A DNA stretch of 64,000 bases from Powellomyces hirtus (taxonomy: Eukaryota; Chytridiomycota; Chytridiomycetes; Spizellomycetales; Powellomycetaceae), in the NCBI GenBank assembly GCA_025526995.1, contig JAHLKG010000001.1:1798001-1862000 (forward strand), read 5' to 3'. The notes under the pieces were generated by a model that was not told the origin of the DNA, made no database searches, and saw nothing but the letters and a program-made list of their open reading frames with translations. This document shows positions 33,202-42,890 of the stretch, in pieces. The translations under genes were made by a program, and so were the position numbers. Within the stretch, counting starts at the first letter, position 1. Each line of letters begins with the position of its first letter.

Positions 33202-35643
33202 TTACCCGCGTGGCCTGCAGGCAGGAACGGGCCGTGCTACCGTCATTTCGTAGACTTGTACGGCATCGGGGGCGCGTCGTAGGTTCTCCCGTGTTTCCCA
33301 GGTGTTGTGCTTTGCCGGCCAGTATTTCCACTTGACAAGGAACTCCCGACCATCGTTGGTGTCGCGGTGGTTGACGATCTTCTCAACCTCGTAAGCGTCT
33401 TCCTCCTCAATTCCGTCAATTTCATGGTCGGAATTTTCGTCTGGGTCAATTCCCCGTCGGGTTAGTTCTTGCGAAGTTCCATATGCTTTGGGCCTGAATG
33501 GTTTGCCGGTTAGCTTGTTGGCTGTCTCTGCGAGTTTGAGTTCCTCCTTGAGTGTTTCCTGCTGTGTTAGTGAGGGGATTTCGTCGGAATCGACAGGTCG
33601 CCTTTCAGTCCAATACCGCAGTCGGCGCACGTGGGCTTGGCGTAGGATGACTTCTGTAGGGCTGAGGGTTTCCAGTAGTCTGAAGGTTGGTCCGTTGCAG
33701 GATATAATGCGGTGAGGACCGGTCCATTTGACTGCCATTTTTTCCACCGCTGTTTCGTTTTCTTTCCGAGCGGACTTGGTAAATTGGGGTACGGCGAGCC
33801 AGACTTTGTCTCCAATGTGGAAACCGTAGTCCTTCATATGGGAGACCCTGTCATACCAGGTCTTCTGTGTCTTCTGGACGCTCCTAATGTTTTCCCTTGC
33901 TAGCGCCCAGGCTTTTTGTAGTCGGAGTTGTGTCTCCGCTCTGTAGTCACGCATCTCGATGACCGTTGGTGCTTCATCCAGGTTGTCAGTGGGCGTGTTT
34001 GTTTGATGTAGTAAGTCCTTTGGTAGCCGGGGATCTCGTCCGAACATGAGGAAGAAAGGGGACTCATGTGTGGATTGGTGCATTGCCGTGCGGTAAGCAA
34101 GCAAGTTGTATGGCAATTGCGTGTCCCAATCGTCGTGTGAGTACTTGTTCACGTACGTTTGCAGCATTCTTACTAGGGTGCCATTGAACCTTTCTGTTAA
34201 GCCGTCAGCCTCTGGGTGGTACGGCGAGGTGAAGGCGGGGTGCGTCCCAAGCAAACTCAGGATTCGATGTTGCAAGTCACTGATAAAGGGTTGCCCTCTG
34301 TCAGTGACGATACTTTCTGGTATGCCGAAGCGACAGAATACATCCTCTACGAGCCATCTTGACACGCGGTTTGCTGTGATGTCGGGGACTGCAAACGCTT
34401 CGACCCATTTAGTCATGTAGTCTGTCAGTACGATGATGTAGTTGTTGCCTCTTGCTGTTGTCGGCAACTTCCCAACGATGTCTATACCGATCTTCTCCCA
34501 TGGGTCGTTGACGGCAATTGGTGTTAATGGTCCGACTCGGTTCTTTAGTAATGGTTTGTGTTCTGAGCATTCCGCACATGACTTGACGTGGTTGACGACG
34601 TCTGAGTGCCAACCTGGCCACCAATAAGACTCTTGCACTTTCTGAAGAGTTCTGTCTCTCCCTAGGTGCCCGGCTAGTAAGTCATCGTGGCATGACTCAA
34701 TCGCTTTACGTCGTAGGCCGTCTGGGACCAGTAGTTGTTGAAAGATGCGTGGTCGGAATCCTGTTTTGTCAAATCGGTGAATTCGGTAGAGTATGTCTTC
34801 AAGTAGGATAAGGCGGTGCGCTGTCTTCCTGATGTTGTCTTGCTGTTCCTTGGTACCATCGAGTGTTCCATTAACAAGGAACTGGTAGGCAGCAGCGAAG
34901 TCTTTGTCTCTTTGCTGCTGTTGCGGGATGTCATCAGCAAGCTTCTGGACTAACGGAACACTTGTCGTCAGAAACGCCTCCTTGTCTGGCTCCTCTTTGT
35001 TGTAGGATAACACTACCACCCCACTTGCGGTTTCAGTAGCGGTCTGCTCGGTTTGAGTGGAAATCGTACGGGATTTAGGTGGGTCATCATGAAGGCGCGA
35101 CAAAAAGTCCGGTGTCCTATGAGCCAGGGATTTTCCAGGTTTGTGCACCATTTTGAAGTCGTAATCGGCTAAGGCATAGCTCCAGCGGGCCCATTTCCCT
35201 GATAAGTCGCCATTCTTTCGTAGCGGCAGCAGAGGCGAGTGATCACTTTCCACCGTGAAGTCGTTGCCCCATAGGTAAGAGTCGAGGGTTTGAATAGCCC
35301 AGACGACTGCTAATCCTTCTCGTTCTGTGTTAGAGTAGCGAGTCTCGGGGTCTGTCAGGGACTTATTTAAAAATGCCATTGGAATTCTCGCATTGTCTTT
35401 AATCTTATACAGCGCTGCTCCTAGTCCTTGCTTACTTGCATCGATGGAGAGTACCATGGGTGTGTCCTTCTCTGGGAACTCCAGTATAGCTGCCTCTTTT
35501 ATTGCCGTCTTCAGTTCGTCGAAAGCGCTTTGCTCTTCAGCCGTCCATCGCCATTGGACATCTTGTTTCGTCAATTCATACAACGGTCGCGCGATGGTAC
35601 CATAGTTTTCAATGTGTTTGTGATGGAAGACGCACATACCCAA
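33202..35643 (-). CDS. Gypsy-3 RNase H - integrase - chromodomain
   Basis: 813 codons open. RNase H: LSIDASKQGLGAALY and TVESDHSPLLPL. Integrase zinc region: HDDLLAGHLGRDRT with CAECSEHK. Catalytic D-D-E: GIDIVGKLPTT, ESIVTDRGQPFIS and HPEADGLTERFNG. The C-terminus has a GPHRI-type domain and a chromodomain (DAYEVEKIVNHR ... FLVKWKYWPAKHNTWE, about 33230..33410). Integrase-linked chromodomains direct chromoviruses to heterochromatin. The frame enters from the RT part through a disruption near 35650. Confidence 0.9.
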   Translation of the reverse strand: MGMCVFHHKHIENYGTIARPLYELTKQDVQWRWTAEEQSAFDELKTAIKEAAILEFPEKDTPMVLSIDASKQGLGAALYKIKDNARIPMAFLNKSLTDPETRYSNTEREGLAVVWAIQTLDSYLWGNDFTVESDHSPLLPLRKNGDLSGKWARWSYALADYDFKMVHKPGKSLAHRTPDFLSRLHDDPPKSRTISTQTEQTATETASGVVVLSYNKEEPDKEAFLTTSVPLVQKLADDIPQQQQRDKDFAAAYQFLVNGTLDGTKEQQDNIRKTAHRLILLEDILYRIHRFDKTGFRPRIFQQLLVPDGLRRKAIESCHDDLLAGHLGRDRTLQKVQESYWWPGWHSDVVNHVKSCAECSEHKPLLKNRVGPLTPIAVNDPWEKIGIDIVGKLPTTARGNNYIIVLTDYMTKWVEAFAVPDITANRVSRWLVEDVFCRFGIPESIVTDRGQPFISDLQHRILSLLGTHPAFTSPYHPEADGLTERFNGTLVRMLQTYVNKYSHDDWDTQLPYNLLAYRTAMHQSTHESPFFLMFGRDPRLPKDLLHQTNTPTDNLDEAPTVIEMRDYRAETQLRLQKAWALARENIRSVQKTQKTWYDRVSHMKDYGFHIGDKVWLAVPQFTKSARKENETAVEKMAVKWTGPHRIISCNGPTFRLLETLSPTEVILRQAHVRRLRYWTERRPVDSDEIPSLTQQETLKEELKLAETANKLTGKPFRPKAYGTSQELTRRGIDPDENSDHEIDGIEEEDAYEVEKIVNHRDTNDGREFLVKWKYWPAKHNTWETRENLRRAPDAVQVYEMTVARPVPACRPRG

Positions 35644-35658
35644 AAAGGTTTGTACATC

Positions 35659-37382
35659 CTATACGGTTTTCGGAACGCCGATGGCTTGTATCCCGTCGAC
35701 TTTTGCTGGGTCTACTGCTACGCCGCGGCCATTGACAATCTTCCCCAGGAACTTCAATTTGCCCTGTGCAAAGTGGCATTTCTCCAGCTTAATCCTCAGT
35801 CCAGCGTCGACTATCCGTTCTAACACACGGCTTATGTGCACCAGGTGTTCCTGGAATGTGTCAGAGTATATGATGATGTCGTCCACGTAGACTAGGCAGA
35901 ATTGGTATTTCAGGCCGGCCAACACGGCATCCATAACTCGTTGAAATGTCGGAGGGGAGTTCTTCAAGCCGAAGGGAAGTTTGTTGTATTCAAATAGTGC
36001 GTGCGGCGTGCAGAATGCCGTGTAGTGTTTGTGTTCTTCCTTGATGGTGGCAAATCCCCAGCGTAGGTCCATTGTTGTGAAGTATCGTTTCCCTGCCAGG
36101 TAGTCGATAGTGGAGTCGACTCGGGGTAGCGGATACCTGTCTGGAATGGTGTGTTCGTTTAATTCTCAATAGTCGGTGACGAACCGTAGCCCTCCGCCTG
36201 GTTTCTTGACTAATGAAACCGGGGCTGCCCATGGCGATCGGGATGGTCGGATGACGTTGTCCTTCAGCATGGTGTTCACGTGGTCTCTGAGTAGTTCCTC
36301 TTTCACCATTCCAGCTCGCCTTGGGGGGTAACTGATCGCCGGGTTCCTCCCATGATGGCCATGTGGTGTTCGTATGGAATGTTTGGTTTTGCGGGGATTT
36401 TAGGGTCGAATGCTTCAGCATGGCGCATTAGTGTTTGCTTGAGCATGGCTTGTTCGGTTGGGTCGAGGTGGGGTAGTTCCAATGCTTCTAGTACTTCCTT
36501 TCCTGATGTGTGAGCCTGCTCGTAAGACTGTCCGTCTTCTGATGGGGTGGCCGGTTCGGGAAGGCTGTCGGTGGTATGTAGGCCTTTTTGTGCATCTTTT
36601 CCCCATGCAGCTAATTCTCCAATCTCTTCTTGCCCTAAACCTTCTCCTTGGCCGGTGTCTTTATACGGTCTCTTCTGGTTTGGTCGTATGGGTTTGTTGT
36701 ACCTGGTTTTGTGGGTTTCCCCCTCTGCGTTTATGATGAACACAGTTTTCCGGGTCGTCCTCTCCTTTGGGCGTGGTGGAGAGCGGCTTGTAGGTCGTGG
36801 TAGTCCTCGTTGGGGAGTTTCTGGTAGTAGGTCCTGTTGCATCAGCGAGTCGTTCAAACCGTTGGGTTCCGTAAGATGCACTTCCGGTACTTTCTCTGTG
36901 GCGAAGTCACGGTCTTCAGAGTCAACCCATCCAAGTAATTGTCCTTTCCTTAGCTTCCTTCCATGACTTGTAAGGTTGGCAACCGGGGTGAGCCATGTAC
37001 CGTCCCAGTGCGGTTTTACGAGCTGGTTGGGGCACCAAATACCATTGCTCTGCATGCTCTTACTGCCGGTGACCAGGTAGTATTCATTGGGGCTCATCTC
37101 TTGCTCAGGTCTAGCGGCGACATGCGTGACGTGGTGGGCAGGCAGATGTACTTCTTCCTCGGCAACGTATACGGGAACGCGAATGCTACCATAGTGGCGG
37201 CTCCCGTCTGTCGTGTATTGCCCAAATGCAGTTTTCATGGGTGTCTTTTTACGTGGTCCGTCTGGTTTACTTTCATATTCCAGTTGGTCGAACTCGAGGT
37301 CCAGTTTGGTTTTGTATTCCTTCAGGCCTGGTATCCCTATGAGTACTGGTCGGCCGAGGCCTGGGACAATGCTGAATCTCAT
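35659..37382 (-). pseudogene. Gypsy-3 protease tail, linker and reverse transcriptase, disrupted
   Basis: 36303..37382 continues the protease (FSIVPGLGRPVLIGIPGL) and a long Pro/Lys-rich linker. A frame change near 36330 leads into RT: RSPWAAPVSLVKKPGGG, an in-frame TGA within DYxELNEH near 36163, then LPFGLKNSPPTFQ and LVYVDDIIIYS. The RT frame stops near 35659. At least two frame changes and one stop lie between the intact flanking frames; they may be post-insertion damage. Confidence 0.85.
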
Positions 37383-39019
37383 GTTCCGTGGTTGGCTTCC
37401 ATGAACGCCAATTTCGAGGTCGAGGTAAACATGTCCGGTCGCTTTGCCAGAACCAATTCCGCTTGGAGTACCTTCAGGAAGCTGTCTGACATGCAGTTGA
37501 TGGTGGCGGCCGTGTCCGCAATTAGACCATCCATTTCGACTCCGTTGATTTTGCCATAGATCTGTGCCACCGTGAACATTGCATGTTTGAGGTCGTCTTC
37601 TGCATGGGCGGGTGTCTCATTTTCCATGTCTGCCTCGGCAACATAAGCTTCAGCTGAGGCTTGCCCTTTGTTCATTGTTTCTGCTTGTGCGGAAGCCTTC
37701 TCAACTTCCACAATCCATGTAGTTTCGTCATACCGTTTGTGCCATCCGTGCGGGCGGTGGCCGAATAATTCTCTTCGTCCATTCTCATATGCTAGTGACC
37801 GGTTGAGGAAGCTTCCCGTGACAGGAGTGTCATCTAATTCGGTATAGAATAATGAAGTCAGTGGTAGCTCATCAGTTCCTCTGAGTCGCCATGCTGCTTT
37901 GATAATTCCGTCTCTGTCTGTTGGGCATGCCCGAGGCTTCGGCGCGTCGAAACCGATCTTCTTGCTGCTTCTTGGATGTGTAACTGCTTCTGCAGCAGCA
38001 CTCTCCCCCCTTTTTGTGGTGGGTCGTGCTAGGATTGCACCGGGGGCAAATGTGGGAGAAGGTGTGCAGTTTGTGGTGAAGAACACCTCCGCGGTGTTGG
38101 CCGGGGTTGTGTCTCGAATTTCGATGATCTCATTGAAGGGGATGCGCATTCCTTGCGTTATTCCTGCGTAGCGGTCCTCAGGTGGTATGTGAGGAATGGT
38201 GCGTGGTCCATGACGGTTTTGGGACCACGCACGCTTGAGTTCAGTTATGAACCGTTGTTGAGTTTTGACTTTGCCAGATATTCGCCACGCGGCGGTGTAT
38301 GGCCATGGTGGTTTGTTGACGATGCCAGAGCCATCAGCTCGGGCACCTTGTCGGGCGAAAAGTTCACGGGAATGCTTGAGCAATTTTGGGTAGTCGACGC
38401 ACATTCCGAGCAATTGTTGATACCAGAGGGAGTTTTTCCATACCGGTGTAATGAGGGTCATGGTGGCTCTGTCGGCACTGACTTTGGCGAGAACCTGCAG
38501 TATGAGTTCCCACGGTGGGTTAGCCCAGCAATTCTCGGTACTCCAGTCATGCGTAAACGCATTTCGGCATACTGCTGAGGGGTCAGCGTATGCAATTGTG
38601 CAGTAGCGGTAGATCAGACGGTTCTGTTTTGTGGCAAACAGATCAATCGTATGGCCTTGAGGTCCTCCCCACCGTCCCATGTTGAGTTGGGCAAAAACGT
38701 CGGGATGTAATTGCCAGTCGTTTCGGTCGTAGGAGGCAATGTAAACTTCAGACATAAGGAACTTGTTCTCGGAACACGCCGTGTTTGTTTTTTCGGTTGT
38801 TAACTCAGGCGCCAGGCACTTGTTCTCCTCAGACGTCGTGTTTGGGTTTTCTACTTTTTTCGTTGTTTTGTCAGTGGTTAGTGTGTCGACAGACACAGGG
38901 TGGAGCGTGGGCGGCGTAGGAGTGTGACGGCGTTCGGGTGTCCCAATGTCGTTATTCTCGAATGCGGCATCGTTCTGAATGTCGTCTGACCATTTCGCCG
39001 CTGGACCCAGGCGGTCCAC
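37379..39019 (-). CDS. Gypsy-3 second frame: DAM-like/DIRS-type domain plus protease
   Basis: 546 codons; the frame is open a further 70 nt upstream inside the gag 3' end (in the -1 frame), so it is probably reached by frameshifting rather than from the GTG at 39019. Residues about 98-215 read WQLHPDVFAQL, IDLFATKQNRLIY, DPSAVCRNAFTHDWS, CWANPPWELILQVL and MTLITPVWKNSLWY. This is the pattern of the methyltransferase-like (DAM) domain of DIRS retrotransposons, with NPPW at the place of the N6-adenine methylase DPPY/NPPF motif. The C-terminus is the retropepsin, MDGLIADTAATINCMSDSF, with DTA in place of DTG. The DAM-like domain upstream of protease is unusual for Ty3/gypsy. Confidence 0.7.
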   Translation of the reverse strand: MDRLGPAAKWSDDIQNDAAFENNDIGTPERRHTPTPPTLHPVSVDTLTTDKTTKKVENPNTTSEENKCLAPELTTEKTNTACSENKFLMSEVYIASYDRNDWQLHPDVFAQLNMGRWGGPQGHTIDLFATKQNRLIYRYCTIAYADPSAVCRNAFTHDWSTENCWANPPWELILQVLAKVSADRATMTLITPVWKNSLWYQQLLGMCVDYPKLLKHSRELFARQGARADGSGIVNKPPWPYTAAWRISGKVKTQQRFITELKRAWSQNRHGPRTIPHIPPEDRYAGITQGMRIPFNEIIEIRDTTPANTAEVFFTTNCTPSPTFAPGAILARPTTKRGESAAAEAVTHPRSSKKIGFDAPKPRACPTDRDGIIKAAWRLRGTDELPLTSLFYTELDDTPVTGSFLNRSLAYENGRRELFGHRPHGWHKRYDETTWIVEVEKASAQAETMNKGQASAEAYVAEADMENETPAHAEDDLKHAMFTVAQIYGKINGVEMDGLIADTAATINCMSDSFLKVLQAELVLAKRPDMFTSTSKLAFMEANHGT

Positions 39020-39021
39020 TA

Positions 39022-40599
39022 GGTCCGGGGAGCAAAATCCTTCCGTGGGTGCGGGCAGCTTTGAGCGAAGTGCCCCGTATCACCGCAGTTGTAGCATTTG
39101 CCAGCGGAGTTCGTTACCCCATTCGGTTCGGCGGGAGCTGCAATCTGAGGCAGAGTAGGGGTTGTCGAAGGCTTTTGCGCTTGCAACAATTGACCCAGTA
39201 AGGCTGTCATCTGCTGCAAGGTTTCTTCCATGGACGGTTTCGGCTGTTGGTGCTGGTGGCTGTTGAGATGTGGCGGTTGCGCAGTGGCAGTGTACGGTTG
39301 AGTTTGGGGTCTGCTCCATGCTCCTCCTTGGCGCCAGGCGTCCTCCCTCCGGTATGGTTGTTCCTCGCGGCGATAGGGCTGCTGGGTCCGCCGTCTGTCC
39401 ATGAGAAACACCTCTATGTCTTCGTGTTCCTCCTGCGTTAATGCCATTGCTGACTCAACATCTTCTGCAAGGAAGATTCTTTTGCCAGGATTCTTACGGC
39501 TGGCGCTGGTTAGGCGGAGTTCCTGTTTAATCGAGGCCAATTCCTTCCCTAGGGATGCTGTCGTCTCTTGCGCGGCTGACCAGGCTGCTTCTTCGGCAAT
39601 CTTCTTGAGGTCTGATTCTTGGATGCGTCCGCGAGAAGACAAATCTCCGTCATCCATTCCTTGTTCATATCGTTCATAGACCTTGTTGACTAGGTCGTCA
39701 AACGTGACGGTAGCTTCGTCCCAGCGATTGCCCTTGACTAGGATGGACTTCATGGACGGTTTCTGATGACCTTCTAGGAAAGCGTACTTCTTTTCTTGGT
39801 CATTCAATTGCGATACTGTGGGTAGTGCTTTGTTCAAGGACCGAAGCCGAATGGCAAAAGCTCTAGATGTTTCCCGCAGTTTCTTTTTGAGCGTAAGTAC
39901 TGCCATGCGTCGGTCCATGCTTGTCTGCTTGGTGCCGAACCATGCAATGAGTGCTTTGAGGAATTCGTCAAATGTTTCGTAGCGGTCAACTTCCGAATAG
40001 AGCCAGGTGAGGGCGGTGCCAGTGAATTGCTTGTTAGAGAGGTACTTGAGAGCATCGTCCCGATTGGTAAGGTGGCCTTGGCGCACTGCCATTTCTACTT
40101 CTCCCCGCAGGCGGGAGCAGAATTCTTGTACATCCACATCTTTGCCGTCCAGTTTCTCGTTGTCCGGTTATTCTAGTGTCCAGAGGGCTTGGGAGAGATC
40201 TCTCATGAAGCTCTGGTTGTGTACGGGTTGTGCCATACTGATGGACTCGGTGTAGAAGACAAACTGCTCGTTTACGTCGTTGTTCGGGAATTCGAGGTGT
40301 CAGGCGGGTGTGTGGAAGGTTTCGGTTTCTTCCTCGTTGGTTGCGGTCTGTCTAGCGGGCGTGCTAGGAGGTTGGTTTGGCTGCTCTTGAGCCAGGAAGT
40401 CTCCGGGTGATTTGTGGTGCGTTGTCGGCCGTTCGGTGGCCAATGATCTTGCTTTGCGCTGCAATTCGGATGCGGCAGTAGGTAGGCCCTTCTTGGGCTT
40501 CCGTGGTGCTCGGTTAAGAGCGTCTGAGGTCTTAGCCTGTGTAGATGCTCGGAGGGAGCGGGTGAATGCTGAATGCTCCAGGTTGGAGTCGGGCCGCAC
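39022..40599 (-). pseudogene. Gypsy-3 gag, disrupted at the N-terminal part
   Basis: The main frame 39019..40137 encodes capsid (LTWLYSEVDRYETFDEFL, WFGTKQTSMDRRMAVLTLK) and a zinc knuckle CYNCGDTGHFAQSC. It also has a QPYRREEQPYRRED repeat. The upstream part (40300..40599, RAPRKPKKGLPTAASEL) is in another frame and a stop lies near 40170, so gag is broken in at least two places or starts at 40137. Confidence 0.75.
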
Positions 40600-40696
40600 T
40601 TGAAGCGGGATGGTGTATACGTTTCCAGAGATGTCGTCGGCTTCCTGCTATGACTTCTTCTCTTTTAACGTGTGAGTCTGCACTTCTTTCTCGGCT

Positions 40697-40705
40697 GAGC
40701 CCCCA
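40697..40705 (-). promoter_or_regulatory. Gypsy-3 primer-binding site, tRNA-Pro-like
   Basis: On the minus strand, two bases after the 5' LTR, TGGGGGCTC is complementary to ...GAGCCCCCA, the 3' end of many eukaryotic tRNA-Pro molecules. Only nine bases match clearly, so this is tentative. Confidence 0.5.
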
Positions 40706-40707
40706 AA

Positions 40708-41141
40708 TGTGAAAGGGTCCTGGTCGGGTGAGGTTATAGACGCTATATACGCTATACGGCGCCTTGAGTACCGACGTGGCTTTTCAGTGAGTTCGGCTAT
40801 GTGCCGGGGTGTGCTAGTACGCCTAGAGCTAAGGGCAAGAGTAGAAGTGCTGCTCTGTATGAATACCTTTATCCTTAGTACTAGACTACACGCCTCTGCA
40901 TATAGACCTAGGAGAATTGTCCTCCAGTGTACCGCAGTAACGGGGTGTATACAACTCTGTTCTTTCTCCGGGAGGACCCTGGGGTCCACCCGTTTATATA
41001 CTCATGCGTTGCCATAGCAGAGAATGCGGCGCCTGCCATCCAGTCTCTATACATCTGGTATCACGCGCGAGGGTGATACAAAACACGTGTACTAAACTAA
41101 CTAACTCTACTAAAGGACCCTTAAATACCGTCCCTTTCACA
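40708..41141 (-). repeat. Gypsy-3 5' LTR
   Basis: 434 bp with perfect 10-bp inverted ends TGTGAAAGGG and CCCTTTCACA. GTAG follows at 41142 as the target duplication. Confidence 0.95.
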
Positions 41142-41145
41142 GTAG

Positions 41146-41346
41146 TTGACTGGGCAAAACAACAAAGTACATCTATTGGAGAAAAAGAGAAAAGTCCCAC
41201 TGATATATTAAGTATGGAAGGAAAACTACTTATATCGGAGTTGATCACGTGGTTTGCACGTGATCGCATGGCTCATCATAGTGGCGTAGCATACGCCCTG
41301 CAATGGCGCAGTTGTAACTCGATGACAGAGTCTGTACGTGCTAACA
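41146..41346 (-). repeat. Copia-2 3' LTR, piece B
   Basis: It continues piece A after the duplicated GTAG (TTGACTGGGCAAAAC...) and ends ACGTGCTAACA. It differs from the right LTR at a handful of positions. Confidence 0.95.
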
Positions 41347-41358
41347 CCCCCACTCAGA
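41347..41358 (-). promoter_or_regulatory. Copia-2 polypurine tract
   Basis: On the minus strand TCTGAGTGGGGG precedes the 3' LTR start TGTTAGCACG. Confidence 0.65.
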
Positions 41359-41552
41359 CCTGTCAGTCTGTCAATGAGAGAGTTGCTCTATCTACTTCTT
41401 ACTACACACACCCACGCACACACCCCACACACCCCATTTATTACACTTTGAGAATATGAGGAATGGCTAGGGTATGTCTATGAGATACGCGCAAATGAGG
41501 CATAAGTTCTAACTATGTGCCAGTGTAGTTGTCAGGTTCGGGCAAGGCAAAG

Positions 41553-42152
41553 ATGACGGCGAGGAAAACGGCACCGCCGGCAACGGCTCCTGTGGCGACC
41601 ACGGCTCCGGCTGTGCCATTGGCAGTGGTGCCCTCTGCGCCAGTGGGAGGCGCACCCGCTGCGGGGTTGTCCCGAGCGGAGATTCGAACGATGTCGGCAG
41701 CGTATGCCCAACAGTTCCACCGCAAGGACCGTCAAGGGGTTCTTGAACGCCATATCGATCAAGCGAAAGACCGGGTGAAGGACCGGTGGAGGTCTGGTAC
41801 GTCTTTTGGTCACGCACGGGCGACCGGGACGCTTGACGGACTGAGATCCGTGCTAGAGGACCAGCGGAGCCGGAAGACGGCTGTGGGGAAGGGCAAGGGT
41901 AAAGCCTAGGCAAAGAAGAAGGCTGCGGACAAAAAGTCTGCAGCGGAGGTGAAGCGGATGTGGGACATCCTGGAGCGGGAGGCTCCCTATAATGATGAGG
42001 AAGAGGAGGAGGAGGAGGGGGAAGCCGAGGAGTTGGAGGGATCACCAATCTCTCCAAGCCGACGCTCACCCTCAAGCGATGAGGATGATGGAGGAGGGGC
42101 AGGTCCATCCTCCTGGGGGGGCATAGCTTTGGGTTCCGCAATTGCGGTGTAG
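41553..42152 (+). pseudogene. Antisense ORF inside copia-2, one internal stop
   Basis: A frame of about 199 codons opposite to copia-2, interrupted by one TAG at 41907..41909. It starts MTARKTAPPATAP, continues with a charged helical segment (RAEIRTMSAAYAQQFHRKD, GVLERHIDQAKDRVKDRW), a Lys-rich stretch (KGKGKA then AKKKAADKKSAAEVKRMW), an acidic Glu run and a Ser/Asp-rich tail. The composition suggests a nuclear, chromatin- or nucleic-acid-associated protein, inferred only. The opposite minus frame is also open (to 41509) but reads as low-complexity Pro-rich sequence. Position matches the antisense ORF of copia-1. Confidence 0.45.
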
Positions 42153-42176
42153 ATGCCAAGGTAAACCAGCGTTGTG

Positions 42177-42582
42177 AGTAATTCTCCTGACATTCAGCGA
42201 GTAACACTTGAGCTCGGTGTGCTTCCGTAGGCGCGCCCTCATTGCGTATTCGTTCATCAAATATATGAGTCCCATTCGTAATCTTCAGGACAGTGTCTTT
42301 ATGTTTGACAGCTGGGAAAGGCTTCGTAAAGATGTCTGCCAATTGATCGTCTGTATTGGTGTCGATGATTTCGATAATTTGCTTCGCAAATGAATCGCGT
42401 ATAGCGTGGTACCGAACCTTGATGTGTTTGGTGCATTGGTTGATAGCCTTAGACTGAATCAAGGCCCCGGCGCTCTGATTATCGACATGGAGAGGGACCG
42501 GGCAAGATTTGAAATCCGGTTGAGGTCCCAAAACTTCCGCCAAGAGTTGGCATAGCCATTTGGCTTCGTTGTGACCGGTACT
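42177..42582 (-). pseudogene. Copia-2 RNase H, 3' part
   Basis: It continues the RNase H frame cut by gypsy-4: STGHNEAKWLCQLLAEVLG, DNQSAGALIQS, KHIKVRYHAIRD and DQLADIFTKPF, all typical of copia RNase H. The frame stays open into the region antisense to the cargo ORF. Confidence 0.85.
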
Positions 42583-42587
42583 GGCAG

Positions 42588-42862
42588 TGTAATGAGGCGT
42601 GGCTCACCAGCCTAAGCCTAGACACGCGTCGGGAAGGGTCCCGCGCGAGATGGATGCTAGCGTCAGCATCCCGAAGGGTACTAGACCTCAGGGATGGCCA
42701 CGGATGGCCATCACGTGACCAGGGCCGCTCCGCGGCCTAGAAGAAAAGTAGGAATGCTCCGACGAAGGCGCATTCAAGACTTAGAGATCTTACAGTAGAA
42801 TTAGACATAGGGAATTCCCAAATAGAAGACTAGACTCTGGCAACGGACCTAGTATTATTACA
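42588..42862 (+). repeat. Gypsy-4 5' LTR
   Basis: 275 bp, TGTAATGAGG...TATTATTACA. The primer site TGGTAGCACCAC follows at 42863..42874 and fits initiator tRNA priming. Confidence 0.95.
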
Positions 42863-42890
42863 TGGTAGCACCACCCCGTAGACGACAACA

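Larger units (their letters stand above)
30591..41141 (-). mobile_element. Gypsy-3: chromovirus carrying a PHD/dioxygenase ORF
   Basis: 10.55 kb, minus strand. Both LTRs are 434 bp with TGTGAAAGGG...CCCTTTCACA ends and differ at about nine positions. The 4-bp target duplication GTAG is confirmed by the uninterrupted copy of the target near 53926..53935. Order on the coding strand: gag, DAM-like domain plus protease, RT, RNase H, integrase, chromodomain, PHD/dioxygenase ORF, 3' LTR. Confidence 0.95.
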
